A stretch of DNA of 64,000 nt, from contig NW_027102661.1 in NCBI RefSeq assembly GCF_036373705.1, forward strand, positions 744,001 to 808,000, read 5' to 3'. This document shows, piece by piece, positions 30,654-42,531 of this stretch. How positions within the stretch are numbered: the stretch's first letter is position 1; each line of letters begins with the position of its first letter. The position numbers were made by a program, and so were the translations under genes. Source of the DNA: Amia ocellicauda (Eukaryota > Chordata > Actinopteri > Amiiformes > Amiidae). Below the pieces are notes generated by a model. That model did not search any database. It was given only the letters and a program-made list of their open reading frames with translations, and was not told the DNA's origin.

Positions 30654-31502
30654 ATGTCTTACCCGAAAGCTGCGGACGTCGACAGGCTCTACAGGCCTCT
30701 TCAAACCCGGGATCACCCCTGGTTCTATTCCCCAGATTTTGTATACACTCTGGAACCCTTTGACTGTGGTTACTCTCCAAGACCTCAGACCCCGGTCCCT
30801 CAGGACGAAACAACATGCGGTGCGATGGATGTCCAAATGAGTCTCGGGGATCCCCAGCCTCTGGAGCTCATGGAGGGCCTCGATTTTGCCGAACTGTCTA
30901 CCGTCTGTGCGTCTCAGGAGGGGGTCAGTCCAATGGATGGAGAAACACCCCACAAACCACCAGGCGACCCAATGAGCATCGGACTGTCCCGGGGGCGTGA
31001 TGAAGACGCAGGATTTATGCCCGGGGTATGTGACCAAGTAAGCAGAGTGGTTAAAAGCACCCTGGTGTATATTCTGAGTGCTCTCATCGACCGAGCTCTG
31101 AAAGAAGTCTGTCGGGGGTGTGAAGTGAATCACCCCAGTCAGTTGAGACACAGTTGTTTGTTTGAACCAGACCGTTACTATTTCCTGTTCTATTTCAACG
31201 TGTTTTACAGAAGACTGAACAAACCGTGGCTGAAACCGGCACTAATCAAGGCGCTCTCTTACTCCCACATACATGTCACTGTGGGACAAGTCCAGAAAAT
31301 CATAGATGAGATTTTGCTGGAGCTGAAAAAGGAGCCGTTTATAATAGAGAAACTTGGGCAGCTGCTCAATGACCTGGATGAGCCGAGTAGAAAAACCGCT
31401 GGCAAGCTAAAAGCTTATTTCTTCCGTAAAGAAGTTAAAGCTGGGGGCAGCGACGAAGAATTCGACATCTACGCCACTGATTCAGACTCTGACCTGAACT
31501 AA
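30654..31502 (+). CDS. Unrecognised gene with CxGC-HPSQ-HxC motif (unit 3)
   Basis: 282 residues, nearly identical to 12108-12956. The upstream site reads TGACGTAG here, a better ATF/CREB-like match than in unit 2. Confidence 0.6.
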   Translation: MSYPKAADVDRLYRPLQTRDHPWFYSPDFVYTLEPFDCGYSPRPQTPVPQDETTCGAMDVQMSLGDPQPLELMEGLDFAELSTVCASQEGVSPMDGETPHKPPGDPMSIGLSRGRDEDAGFMPGVCDQVSRVVKSTLVYILSALIDRALKEVCRGCEVNHPSQLRHSCLFEPDRYYFLFYFNVFYRRLNKPWLKPALIKALSYSHIHVTVGQVQKIIDEILLELKKEPFIIEKLGQLLNDLDEPSRKTAGKLKAYFFRKEVKAGGSDEEFDIYATDSDSDLN

Positions 31503-31514
31503 GGGACTTTGAAC

Positions 31515-31682
31515 ATGGGGAATGTTCTGGACTGCTTCTGCAACTGGTTCTGTCATCAACACTCTGCAGCTAACCTGAGAGCGCTATTACACCATGTGCT
31601 TGACAGAAAAGTAGCCAACGCGAGCCTTTTCTCTACAGATTTAACCATCGATGAGGATCAACTTTCAAACCTGGAAAAGTGA
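31515..31682 (+). CDS. Small Cys-rich ORF (unit 3)
   Basis: 55 residues, the same as 12969-13136, including the MGN start and the TGA directly before the next ATG. Confidence 0.45.
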   Translation: MGNVLDCFCNWFCHQHSAANLRALLHHVLDRKVANASLFSTDLTIDEDQLSNLEK

Positions 31683-31907
31683 ATGGCTGCTGTAACAAAG
31701 ACCGGGGGGTACGAACACTGGGATGAAGGGCTCAAGGGGGCCAAGAATGATATTAGGCCATTTCATCAACATCTGTATGACCTTTTACTGAGCATGTTTA
31801 ATACACCTCTGTTTACTTTTAAAATAGGTCATATTGTTGTTTTATTTACATATGTAACTGAGGTGTGTGCCTACAAGATAAAGAAACAGGTATATTTGTT
31901 GATATAG
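31683..31907 (+). CDS. Small ORF with Bcl-2 BH1-like segment (unit 3)
   Basis: 74 residues, one substitution from 13137-13361; same interrupted layout downstream. Confidence 0.4.
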   Translation: MAAVTKTGGYEHWDEGLKGAKNDIRPFHQHLYDLLLSMFNTPLFTFKIGHIVVLFTYVTEVCAYKIKKQVYLLI

Positions 31908-32079
31908 ATCAAGTAACCAATCATCTGATTTCTTTTTGTCTGGACCGTAGAAAAAATTGTTGTGTATGTTATACTTTTCTCAAATGTCTAAAAAGGGGTA
32001 TCTGCTCTCCTGAAGTTGAATAAAAAACCTTGTATAAAAACTTTGCGCATAGTGTGGGTCTGTGTGGTTATTTGAGAGA

Positions 32080-33171
32080 ATGACTCGGCAAGCTCCCCAA
32101 ATGCAGGAACTATACTACAACCCAGCCAAGATTGGGGGTTTGGCGGGTAAGAAGGGTTTTCAAAGAGGACTCGCTGAGGCCGGAGTGAAGGTTAATGATG
32201 TGGTTGTTTCAGAATGGTTACGGGAACAAGACGCCTATACCTTACATAAACCTCTCAGGATTAACTTTAAAAGAAACCGCGTATATGCAACTGACATAGA
32301 TTCACAATGGCAAATGGATCTAGTCGATATGTCAAATATATCAAAACATAACAATGGTCACAAATTGATGTTGATGTGTATCGATGTGTTATCAAAATAT
32401 GCCTGGGCTCACATTCTACATAATAAAACAGGTCGGGCGGTGACAAGGGCCTTTGAGGATATATTGTCCCAGGGTCGATGTCCTAAAAAACTGCAGACTG
32501 ATAAAGGAAAAGAGTTTCTCAACAGAGAATTTCAGAATCTACTGAAGAGACACAAAATACATCATTTCACCACCGGTAATGAGCTTAGGGCATCGGTAGT
32601 GGAGAGGTTTAACCGCACCATAAAGACCAAAATGTGGAGATATTTTACAGCGGTCAACACGTTCAAGTATTTTGATAAAGTTCAGGATTTTATCGATGCT
32701 TACAACCAAGGGTATCACACCAGTATTAAAATGAAGCCTTTAGATGTTGATCAAAGTAATTCTTTTAAGGTCTATAAAAAATTATACGGACCATTTATTA
32801 AGAAGGGAAAAACTACTTATTAGTTCAACATCGGTGATGTGGTTCGCGTTTCAAAGCTAAGGAGTACTTTTGCCAAAGGTTATGAACAAACATTTTCTGA
32901 CGAATATTTTACAGTTACCGAACAGTTGGCTAGAGACCCCCCCGTGTACCGGTTAAAAGACTATGACAGGGAGGATATAGAAGGAACGTTTTACGAAGCC
33001 GAGTTACAAAAAATTATTGTGGGTAAAGACAGTGTATACAGAGTTGAAAAGATATTAGCTGAAAAAACCCAGAACCGGAAAAAATATGTGTTGATGAAAT
33101 GGCTTGGATGGCCTGAAAAGTTCAATAGTTGGGTCCCGGAACAACAGGTTTGCGATATTCAATCCTTATAA
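32080..33171 (+). pseudogene. INT: Integrase with chromodomain, one stop (unit 3)
   Basis: 364 codons in frame from ATG 32080. The catalytic core and chromodomain are as in unit 2; the only stop is TAG at 32821-32823, between the core and the C-terminal region, shared with unit 2 but not unit 4. The core alone is an open 247-codon frame. Confidence 0.93.
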
Positions 33172-33175
33172 CAAC

Positions 33176-33950
33176 ATGCCCGCGGGTGTGTTGGGGGCAT
33201 TACTTTCGATTCTCAAGATGGAATCAGGAGGCTTCTACGTGACTCTACCCAGTAATGCCTCTCTCAATATATATCCTAAAAATGAAATATCCAGTTACAC
33301 GGTACAATTTGGAAAATCTATAGATCTAAGGGGGTCGTGGGAAGTGGGGTTGGCGGAAATACAGTATCCTTACACTTGGGCTGTTTTACAAGATAAGGAT
33401 GCCACCTTCGCCATTTTTGATGATGTTAAAAAGAGTCAATGGACATTCACGATACAAGGAGGTTATTATGACAATGTGGATAAAATATTAGATGAGATGC
33501 ATAAACAGTTCTCAGAAGGCACCCCCAACATCAAGCTATATTACAACCCTATTAAAAACAGAGTGTACAAGGTGTCAAAACCAGGTATTAGCATTCAAAC
33601 CAGCGGCCAACTGGGGCGTATATTTGGGATCTATTCTGACACAGAGAGCAGGTTCTCAGAAGTGGTGGGGCGGCTTTTACACTCTTTATGTGTATACGGA
33701 TATCATAACCCACCAGAGGGTCGGGGATAGTTATGTCCCCCTTTTGAGAAATGTACTTATTAAAGGTAAAAGCAATGACATGGTCACAATTACTTATGAC
33801 AAACCACACTACGTACCAGTCTCAAAGACCCACTTTGACAACATCACGATCGAAGTAAAATCGGATCAGAATATCAACGTACCCTTCCGCTTCGGAAAAG
33901 TTAATGTCAAACTACATTTTCGACCCCTGAAACAGTGTGTACATTATTAA
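33176..33950 (+). pseudogene. Minor capsid (penton) gene, frameshifted (unit 3)
   Basis: Same G-run frame switch as in unit 2, near 33666-33671. Otherwise both halves are open. Confidence 0.88.
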
Positions 33951-33951
33951 A

Positions 33952-34441
33952 ATGGCTACCTCGAGGGGTTATGTAGATCCTAGCGCCTATGTGGATTATT
34001 ACAAGATGCAAGATGGAACGGCTTGCCCGGTATTGTAGGAGCCCCCACAATGTATGGCGCCAGTCTAGGAGGACTCTTTCGTGGTCTCTTTAGAATGGCC
34101 ATACCCCTGCTTAAGAGAGGCTTTGCTATAGCCAGACCCCACTTGAAATCAGCGGCTAAAAATATTGTTAGTGACGTGTTCACCAATGTTATGAACCGGG
34201 CAGCTAGCCATGAGCATCAGGAGGGTTCGGGTCTCATGGTAATGGCGAGGAGGGGGGGTAAAAGAAGAAACAGCATGTGTCCACCAGGGGGCGACGAAGA
34301 TCCGTGGCTAACAAAAAACGAAGAATCTCTCATTCTCCAACATATCGTGGAAACACTCGGAGAAGGAAGCAGCACAAGAAAAAACCTGCAAAAAGAAAGT
34401 CTCAAAGAAAGAAAAATAGAGCCTCAGGATACATCTTTTAA
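33952..34441 (+). pseudogene. pVI-like protein gene, two indels (unit 3)
   Basis: Same one-base loss and two-base gain as unit 2, which puts most of the middle (GLGGLFRGLFRMAIPLLKRG) in a different frame from both ends. Confidence 0.82.
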
Positions 34442-34443
34442 AC

Positions 34444-35751
34444 ATGTCTTTTGTCCACAGTCTATCGGAAGAATGCGTCAAATCAGAACTGGATCTGTTT
34501 ACAGTTCCATACACTCAAACGAGTATAGATAAGAGCATATATGTAGAGATTCCCCCTCTTTCTGCAATTTCAGACACGGCCCCTCTGGAGTTTTTTATAG
34601 CTGGCAATGGCGAGGATTATATTGATTTGAATAACACATTTATTTTAATGAACTGTAAAGTGACTGATGAGGATGGCGATGCAATCGAGAAGACGACCAA
34701 CGCTGGGGTCATCAATTACCCGGTGGCCACCATGTTTACACAGGTGAATGTGACCCTGGGAGATCGGCTCATTAGTCAAAGCAGCAATACTTACCCCTAT
34801 AGAGCCATGATGGAGTGTATACTTAATTATAGTGAGGAGACCCTAAGCAAACAGTTCAGCCCCGGCCTTTTCTTCAAAGACATCCCGGAAGCTATGGACG
34901 ACAAGGATCCAGAGGGACTCAATAAGGGTTTGCAAAAAAGAACGGCCTCTTCAACAGAAGGGAGGACCTTTGAGCTAATGGGGTATATCCATGCAGACAT
35001 ATTTTTCCAAGAAAAACTCATGCTCAACGGGGTAGACATTAAAATTAAAATGATCCGTAGTAAAAGTGCTTTTTGTCTGATGACCCCTGATACTGAAAAA
35101 TATAAACTGACCATATTATCGGCCTCGCTGTTTGTGAAAAAAGTGTCCGTCTCCCCGGCGGTTAAACTAGGACACGCGCAGGCGTTAATGACGGCAAACG
35201 CCAAGTACCCGATCGAAAGAGTCTATATGAAAGTCCACAGTATCCCCGCAGGGACACGGGTGATGAACCAGGAAAATCTGTTTCTAGGACAGCTCCCAAA
35301 ACAGGTTATTATAGGTCTCGAAGATAATGATGCATTTACCGGGGTTTACAACAAGAACCCCTTTAACTTTAAACATTATAACGCGGAATTTATAGCGTTG
35401 TACGTCGATGGTGTGCAGGTTCCATCCAGACCTTTTCAACCTGACTTTGAAAACGGCAATGCGGTTTGTGAATATGACACTCTAGTACTGGCTACGGGTC
35501 GCCATCTCAAGGATCAAACTCTGCTGATCGATCGCCGGGAATACTGCAGTGGTTACACCCTGTACGGTTTCAACCTGACCCCTGACGAAGAGTGTGGACA
35601 ACATTTTTCACTGATGAAGACGGGCAATATGCGTTTGGAGATGCGTTTCAAGCAGCCTCTACCACGCACTGTAAATATGGTCGTGTATGCAGTGTTTGAC
35701 AACATTATTGAGGTGAATCAGAGGAGAAACGTTATGTATGATTATTATTAA
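34444..35751 (+). CDS. MCP: Major capsid protein, double jelly-roll (unit 3, intact)
   Basis: 435 residues from ATG 34444, two nt after the pVI-like stop. The N-terminal signature DLFTVPYTQTSI followed by a short Pro-rich strand, and the block NGEDYIDLNNTFILMNCKV (about residues 55-73), are typical of Polinton/adintovirus major capsid (hexon) proteins. Later blocks such as FNFKHYNAEFIALYVDGVQV and YTLYGFNLTPD belong to the second jelly roll. Trimers would build the icosahedral shell. It is the only copy in the window with both start and frame intact; its stop runs into the protease ATG. Confidence 0.94.
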   Translation: MSFVHSLSEECVKSELDLFTVPYTQTSIDKSIYVEIPPLSAISDTAPLEFFIAGNGEDYIDLNNTFILMNCKVTDEDGDAIEKTTNAGVINYPVATMFTQVNVTLGDRLISQSSNTYPYRAMMECILNYSEETLSKQFSPGLFFKDIPEAMDDKDPEGLNKGLQKRTASSTEGRTFELMGYIHADIFFQEKLMLNGVDIKIKMIRSKSAFCLMTPDTEKYKLTILSASLFVKKVSVSPAVKLGHAQALMTANAKYPIERVYMKVHSIPAGTRVMNQENLFLGQLPKQVIIGLEDNDAFTGVYNKNPFNFKHYNAEFIALYVDGVQVPSRPFQPDFENGNAVCEYDTLVLATGRHLKDQTLLIDRREYCSGYTLYGFNLTPDEECGQHFSLMKTGNMRLEMRFKQPLPRTVNMVVYAVFDNIIEVNQRRNVMYDYY

Positions 35752-35752
35752 A

Positions 35753-36310
35753 ATGAACACCAGAGAGCTCAACCACATCATGAATGCCCTGGCCAGCTCA
35801 CGGAAACTGTTTCAAGGAGTCTACACCTGCGATCAGCTGCCTAAATTTAAGATCAAGAATTTACCTGCAATGTACATAATCAACACACACCCTAAAAATA
35901 TGCCCGGAGAACATTGGCTGGCTATTTATCTAAGGGAGGACCACCGTGGTGAATTTTTTGATTCCTATGCAAACCCCCCGGATTTCAGACCTTTCCCTCG
36001 GAAGATAAATAACTTTCTGCTCAACAACTGTCAAGAAACCATTTACAGCGGTCGTCAAGTACAAAGTCTTCAGACCTTCACTTGTGGTCAACACTGTGTG
36101 TTTTTCTTATATCATAGATCTAAAGGAAGGTCATACCCCGATATTATGGCCTTGTACAGTGAGGATTTAGGCCAAAATGATAAAAAAGTGGCAGAGTTTG
36201 TCAGGACACTGTGGACCCCCCCTTATAACACAATGACTTACGACCCTAGCCAGCCGTGTATACAGATGGGGTGTTCTTGTGAGGATTTTAAAAGATGTCA
36301 TGCGTGTTAA
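35753..36310 (+). CDS. PRO: Adenain-like cysteine protease (unit 3)
   Basis: 185 residues, the same protein as 17204-17761, with the His, Asp and Cys motifs intact. Confidence 0.92.
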   Translation: MNTRELNHIMNALASSRKLFQGVYTCDQLPKFKIKNLPAMYIINTHPKNMPGEHWLAIYLREDHRGEFFDSYANPPDFRPFPRKINNFLLNNCQETIYSGRQVQSLQTFTCGQHCVFFLYHRSKGRSYPDIMALYSEDLGQNDKKVAEFVRTLWTPPYNTMTYDPSQPCIQMGCSCEDFKRCHAC

Positions 36311-36489
36311 GGTGAAAAAATAATGAAAACAGCCTTTGAATCATTAGTTTTGTTTTTATTCAACAAAATTCTTATACAAAGCAGGGGTTATGGTATAAAT
36401 AAATGTACAACATTTGAAAAATAAAAAATAATAATAAAAAATTGTTTGTCGGGTCATTATTTACAGGGGAGACAAATAAAAACATGTGA
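36311..36489. terminator. Convergent polyadenylation region (unit 3)
   Basis: AATAAA-type signals on both strands as in unit 2, in AT-rich DNA. Confidence 0.55.
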
Positions 36490-37231
36490 TTAATAAGCTT
36501 CCCAACGATGGATAGATCCTGAGGATGGAAGCTCAGCACGGTCAGAGTAATGAGATATCGGAGTCAGATCAGGCTCCACCTCTTTACACAGACGGATTTT
36601 TTGTCGCGTTTCCTGGTTAGGAACTGTTGATTGGGGCATGTTCAGACAGGCCATCGCCTGTAGGAAAGCATTCCAGCCTACAGGTCGGCGACTATCGGGT
36701 ACCTTATTAGTGCTAGTGACACTCTTCAACAAATCAAACGTGTGAACCTTTGATCAGTTGTCCTTTAAAAACAAATTCACCCTGTTCATTCCAAGCCGTT
36801 ACCCGCGGTTTCTGAACCATTTTGTGCAGGATATATTCTGCATGTCTTTTGCTTCTGGCCGGCATGTTTCTCAAAACATCCGTTACAACATCTCCCTCTG
36901 AACTCTCAACAGGTTCGGTCACCGCAACATCTTTATCAACCGTACCCCCCGCATCAGCCCCAGAACCATTTTCTTGAGAGGCCATGGTTAAAGTTAAAAT
37001 GTTTTGATCTTTTTCACCCTGTCTAACCAGACGGAGGTAGCGCTGTAACGTGTTGGTATACAACTGGGCTTTGGAATACTGATTTAAATCGGCCCTGGCC
37101 TGTATAGCTTTCATTTCAGAGTCCAGGTTGTTTTCGGCCGTTTGTCTAATGGGCTCTGGCCCGACAACATTTTTTCTCAGTTTCTCAAGCTGCTCCTGAG
37201 GGATCAAAAACATTTTCTGAGCATATTCCAT
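36490..37231 (-). pseudogene. Conserved Polinton protein, 247-codon type (unit 3, frameshift)
   Basis: A two-base deletion near 36739 (aaacgtgtg against aaacatgtgtg) shifts the frame after about 164 residues. The N-terminal conserved block is intact. Confidence 0.8.
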
Positions 37232-37233
37232 TA

Positions 37234-37569
37234 TTAACCCACTCTGGAAGCTAGAAGACTGGTTAGGAAAGGCACGGCTATGCTCAACAGCGGTCCTATA
37301 AAACCCCCGGTTTGATTAATCTTCTTTCTTTTTCTTTTAATAGAATACTTCTTATTAGCGATGATCTTGATAACCGCTTTTTGTTTTTTGAGTTTAGAAT
37401 GTTGAGAAGGGTTTAGGGGTATATTACCGCGTAAGATGTTAAAAGCTATTTCACACAGGGTCTCGATCAAATCCGAGGGGGCCCCTGCCAGCATAGCTTT
37501 CCTATGGCGCGGGCTCCTCTCAAATAACATTTGCAAAAGCGGCAGATTTCTTTTAATCCGAACAGACAT
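37234..37569 (-). CDS. pX/mu-like small basic virion protein (unit 3)
   Basis: 111 residues; few substitutions (KAMLAGAP, PLNPSQ). Intact. Confidence 0.75.
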   Translation of the reverse strand: MSVRIKRNLPLLQMLFERSPRHRKAMLAGAPSDLIETLCEIAFNILRGNIPLNPSQHSKLKKQKAVIKIIANKKYSIKRKRKKINQTGGFIGPLLSIAVPFLTSLLASRVG

Positions 37570-37575
37570 TCTTAT

Positions 37576-38247
37576 TTATTTCCTTTTCTTTAGCACATAG
37601 ACTGCCGTCCAATCGGGCGGGCACAAACCTGTTCTGAGGCGAAAGTCTTCTGGGGTTTGTGCTTTTAAGTCCGCAATCAAGTACCCGTAGGGTTTTTTGG
37701 TGGCATCCTCAAATGCCTCCAAAAAGAACTTGGTCTGGTTAGGGTACATTTGACGAGCCAAGACGGTGACCTGTAGTTTATCTCTGGGGTTTTTAAAAAG
37801 AATTATATAATTGGCATATAAATTAATAGTGCGGCTTTTTTTACCTTGAAAAAATAGATTTTGAACTAAATAAATAATACTGTAATTCCTATGATGAGTG
37901 TACTTTGTGAAAGCTTTTTCCACTTCACTGTTGTCACCGGCCTGCTCCATCAGGTCATCAAGGATCACTAGGTTAGTTTGACCGGGCGGGAACAAGTCAT
38001 CGCCACACAACGAGGCGGGGAGACCTTGCACAAATTTCAGATTATTTTTTTTCGAAGCCAAATCATCGTAGAGAGGTTGCCAGCAAGAGTAACACCACAC
38101 TATGTTGTCAAGAGCTTGGGACACGGTTGCGTCCATATCTTCTATGATGTTCTTTATAAGATAGCTCTTCCCCGAATTGGAGGGACCGGCTATAATACAG
38201 GAGAAAGGGTGTTGAAGTCTGTTATCAAAACCACCGCTAATATCCAT
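37576..38247 (-). CDS. ATP: Packaging ATPase (unit 3, intact)
   Basis: 223 residues with Walker A and Walker B as in 1173-1844. The site of the unit 2 stop reads Tyr here. Confidence 0.9.
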   Translation of the reverse strand: MDISGGFDNRLQHPFSCIIAGPSNSGKSYLIKNIIEDMDATVSQALDNIVWCYSCWQPLYDDLASKKNNLKFVQGLPASLCGDDLFPPGQTNLVILDDLMEQAGDNSEVEKAFTKYTHHRNYSIIYLVQNLFFQGKKSRTINLYANYIILFKNPRDKLQVTVLARQMYPNQTKFFLEAFEDATKKPYGYLIADLKAQTPEDFRLRTGLCPPDWTAVYVLKKRK

Positions 38248-41200
38248 AAGGCAGAGTGGTATAATCAGTCTTCAACACTCTTTTATTGTACACCACTCTG
38301 AACCGTTTGTTTAGTGATCTATTTTCCAACGTGTACCCCTTTTTATTGCGATAGATCTGATTTCCGGCTGTAATAATCTCACGAGGAGGCGCGTCTTTCT
38401 CGTTACAAAACTTTCTACCAGGGTCGTCAGAGACTTCATGTTAATGAGCTTGTTGTTACAATGGTTCAGAGTGAAACCCTTAACTTTCATACAGGTCTTA
38501 CCAGCAGCCGTTCTGTATGCGTAAGTCTTAGGACCCCCTGAAACAAACTCCACTATGTGGTCCTGAGGATCTAGTTCGCTCGTTAACTCCCCAAGGTAGT
38601 CCCCGAGGGGAGGGACCCAATCCCCTGGCCTGGTGACAAAGATTACAGAGTCAGTATCATGATAGAGCGTGCGTTCCTGCAACTGATCCATTAAGTTGTA
38701 CAGTTCAAGCCGGGCGTAAGCCGTGGTAAAAACCGCTATGAAAACATTAACGTTCCCCTGTTTGGTGGGGAAATCTTTAGGGGCCCTCCACTGGACCTGT
38801 GCCACGTGGTCATTTAAGAATTGAAAGTGTGATACTGCATGTTGTTTGGAAAACATAAATTCTATGAACAGTTCAGGGGTTTTAATCAAGGTTGTGTTTA
38901 GACGGTAATTTCTTTCCCCAAACTTACCCCACAGACTGTTTAAAATCAGTTTGGACATTTGTCTCTTGGCGGGGTTTACAGTTATGTTCCCCGGCTCTAG
39001 ACGGATCCCTTCCTTTTCAAAATATTGCTGAACGTATCGCTCTTTGGCCGCGGAGTCAACACACCATGAGGGATAGCCCGATGCCTCCTGTTTCCCTTTC
39101 AGATGGGTCATAATGTAATCAGCAAAAAGAGTATCAGTTTTTTCAGAAAAATGCCAAACCTCATACACCTTACCGACTCTGTAACCTTTCTCCACCGCCT
39201 TGTCAAGCTCAATGCTACACCAGACACCCGTCAGCGCTCTCTCTTCATCACTGTGCAGACAAGAGGTAGTTTGATTTTCAGTTTCCACACACGTTCTACA
39301 CAGAGGGAACATCAATTTTCCCGAACACCTGTAAGGCAACACGGGTAAGAACAGCTCGCGAGGAGGGTACATGGTGACTTTGATCAAACTAAAGTAATGA
39401 CCGATTTCGAGAAAGTCACGATAAACAATGGTTGGACGCCCCACCGGGTACATTTTGGTCTTGTTGACATAAGGGTACAGACTGGTGAAATCATAGTAAT
39501 CTACTCTCTCACCCTCCTTTACCTCATAATGTAAACAGAGGGCATTGGTACAACCCCCAAATAACGCATCCCGGGGCTCTAGACATTCAGGAAAGTCCAA
39601 GGTTTCCATAAACCGTTGTACCCCCGCATCCTGTTGCTTCAGGGTCGTGCACTCGTGTTCCCAAATCACCAGCACGTTCAAACCATAGGTGTTTTTTAAA
39701 GTTTCAATTCGTTCCTGGAAATCATAGTACATATCACCGCAGAGTTTTAGTGTTACGGGGTTAAAGGTGTTTGGGTCGAAGCACTGAGGACAGCCATGGT
39801 AAATACAACCGGCAAACTCATAAGCGGTACGCCGCCCGGACACGTTGCTAAAACCGTCTAAGTAGTAAGGCCCCATTTTTACTTCCCCTTGATTTAAAGC
39901 ATGTCTGATGAAGATGTTATCCCGGGCACTCAGGTATTCCACCCACTGTATGGAGACAGTCGAAAAGTTCTTTTGTCTAGCACGATAGTTGTCAGAAGTG
40001 GTGACCGCTATAGTGTTTTTCTGCAAGAAATTGGACCGATACATTTTCATGCAGAGAGACGCTATGGTCACACTTTGCAAAGGGTTGAGACTCGATGTGC
40101 TGATAACCTCGGCGCAGAAACGCACACAGGCTTCTTTAAGGATCACCACATCATTTTTACAATAAGCGGCCATCTCTTCTCGGAAATCAAAAACACCTCC
40201 CTTAACCGTATTGTACCATTTAAAGAATTCCTCCCTCTCATGAGACATCATAGTATCAACCCCATAATAAGAGGCGGGCGGGTAGGACCCTTGATAATTT
40301 TGAGTGTCCTTAGTATTAAAAAAATGGCAGAACCAACCTTTCTTCTGAGCCTCAAAACCCAGAGCCTTAGGCAAAGCGCTCAATTTCATGGGGAGGAAAT
40401 TTAACAAGTCTATGTAACGTTAGTTGAAAGCTTCGTCGGTGAAACACATGATCTTGCTACCCTGAGCTATTATTTTTGGGGTCACCCCATTTTCCACCAG
40501 ATACTTCATCAAAATGTAAGAATCATAACCCTTAGCATTGTGGGCAATAAATGTGTAATTGAGGTATTTTGGACCTCGATACCGCGTAAAGAAATCCCTG
40601 ACACAACTCTCACCGCTAGCTGACCACTCACGATCCAACATGTCAATACAGTGTATATAATTAGCAACGTGGACCCCGTTTTCTTGCCGGCATTCAAAAT
40701 CAAAAAAGACATACCAATTGTGCGGCGGCTCCTTTTTAACCGGCTGAATAAAGCACTGGTGTTCGGACCCCGGGGTTAAATCAGCATTACAGATCCTGCA
40801 TCTCGGCTCCAGACATTTGTGTGGTTTAACCTCATGAAAACGGTACTGGAGGCAACACTGCGGGCAACATTTAGTTTGATCACAATAACTCCATTTTTTA
40901 ACCCCTCTCAGCAGCGGCCCTCTGTACCTTATGCTCGGAAAAACAGAACGCTGAGAGACAAATCCTTAAGCAATCTTTACATCGGATGGTAGGGGCCAAA
41001 CCCTTACGACACTGCGGATTGAAACAGACGTTACAGTAACCGTCACAGCGGTGCTTAAGCTTATCATTGAAGGCCTTTTAACACCAATGACAAACATACG
41101 AACAACCCAAAAAAGCCGTCAAACTCTTTATTCCAAAGTAATGACTATCACTTAGGAAGAGAAACAGTGTCTGTGTATGGGTTTCAGGATGTGTCTGAAA

Positions 41201-41575
41201 TTTCACAAATACTTCCTTTACCTCACAACGGTACCACACAACAATTTTTAAAGACAACAACTCCTCAAACTTGGTGATGTCTGAAAAGGCAACCATCTGT
41301 TGAGAGTTTAAGCCGGCCCTCTGATGAAGCATTAAAGCCTCTTGCAGAGCTTGGGGTTCAGGCATGTCGGGGGTGAGTAGTTTTATTAAACTGTAAGCAA
41401 AACAGAGCTTATTGTCCCCACTGGAACTCACCACTAATTGCCTGAGCTTGGTCCTAATTATGTCGTTCTTCAAGCATTTCGACAGTCTTCTAAGCGCCCC
41501 ACCCTCAGGGTTACGAACCACATTCATTACCAGAGACAGACTTTTATTAGCTAAGATGGCTGCGTTACTTTGCAA
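38237..41575 (-). pseudogene. POLB: PolB, broken (unit 3)
   Basis: The longest open PolB stretch in the window: about 690 codons from after the shared TAA (40420-40422) to the one-base deletion near 38402, which is shared with unit 2. The Cys-rich N-terminal region has private breaks near 40715, 40905 and 41078. Confidence 0.92.
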
Positions 41576-42348
41576 TAACGCTTCGATTTTTGGCAGACGT
41601 CTAAATTATCTCCACTCAGCATTACAGATAGGTTGCTAAACAAATCATCCCCTCTGAGTTCTAACTGTACAACATCTCGAGGTCTGACCCTTTCAGCAAC
41701 CTGTTCAAGCATTTTCTGCAAGGCCTCGTGTATGTTGACAAATATTTCTGCATAATTGTCACAATTTAAAAGTTCTGCAAAATTAAAACGCTGAATCATT
41801 TCAAAATTGTTATAGGCCGGTCTATCTATAATCACGGGATCACTGGTACTCTTGGACACATCATCATTTTGAACAAAGCCTTCACCCCCTACATTCTCAC
41901 AGAGCATGTCCTCCACAGCCTTATCAGTCTCAGAACCCTCCACATTCCGAACACCCCCACTGCTGACATCTACAAAACCCCCTTTTTGAGGAAGCTCATT
42001 TAAAGCCTGTAAAAGTCCTTCAAAGATATCCAACCGGTTAATGTCAAGACCCTCCTCTATAGTGATGGCTGCTTCTGCTGCCATCCTGTGTTCTAATTGT
42101 CTCAAATCATTTATAATAGGGGCAGAATTTGGTCGGGGTAGCTCCTCCAAAGCCTCCACCATTTCAAACAAATCGGGGTGAACTAGGGGGTGAACCTCTA
42201 TAAGCGCTACCGGTGGGAGGTGGTTATTTAGATCATTGACCATCTGTAACAGGTCGGGGTTCACCGGTAAGTCTGTTAATTCACTTTCTATCGGTGGTAA
42301 TTGGGGGTTATTTAAATCATTTATCATTTGTAATAGTTCCAGGTTCAT
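41551..42348 (-). CDS. Repeat-bearing ORF overlapping PolB (unit 3)
   Basis: 265 residues from ATG, same three repeat segments; a few substitutions, no break. Confidence 0.6.
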   Translation of the reverse strand: MNLELLQMINDLNNPQLPPIESELTDLPVNPDLLQMVNDLNNHLPPVALIEVHPLVHPDLFEMVEALEELPRPNSAPIINDLRQLEHRMAAEAAITIEEGLDINRLDIFEGLLQALNELPQKGGFVDVSSGGVRNVEGSETDKAVEDMLCENVGGEGFVQNDDVSKSTSDPVIIDRPAYNNFEMIQRFNFAELLNCDNYAEIFVNIHEALQKMLEQVAERVRPRDVVQLELRGDDLFSNLSVMLSGDNLDVCQKSKRYCKVTQPS

Positions 42349-42531
42349 TGGGACATCAGAGGAGTTCACAACAGGGCCGGGGATGTTCTCTCGGGAAGGT
42401 CTTTTTGGGGCCCTAGCTTGTTCATAATCCTTTAGTTTGTGAGTTCTTTTACCAAGTCAGGACATTTTTTAATTTATTTTTTATTTTTCCAACAACCCAC
42501 AATAGTAAGGCGTTTTGTGTCTATTAAAACA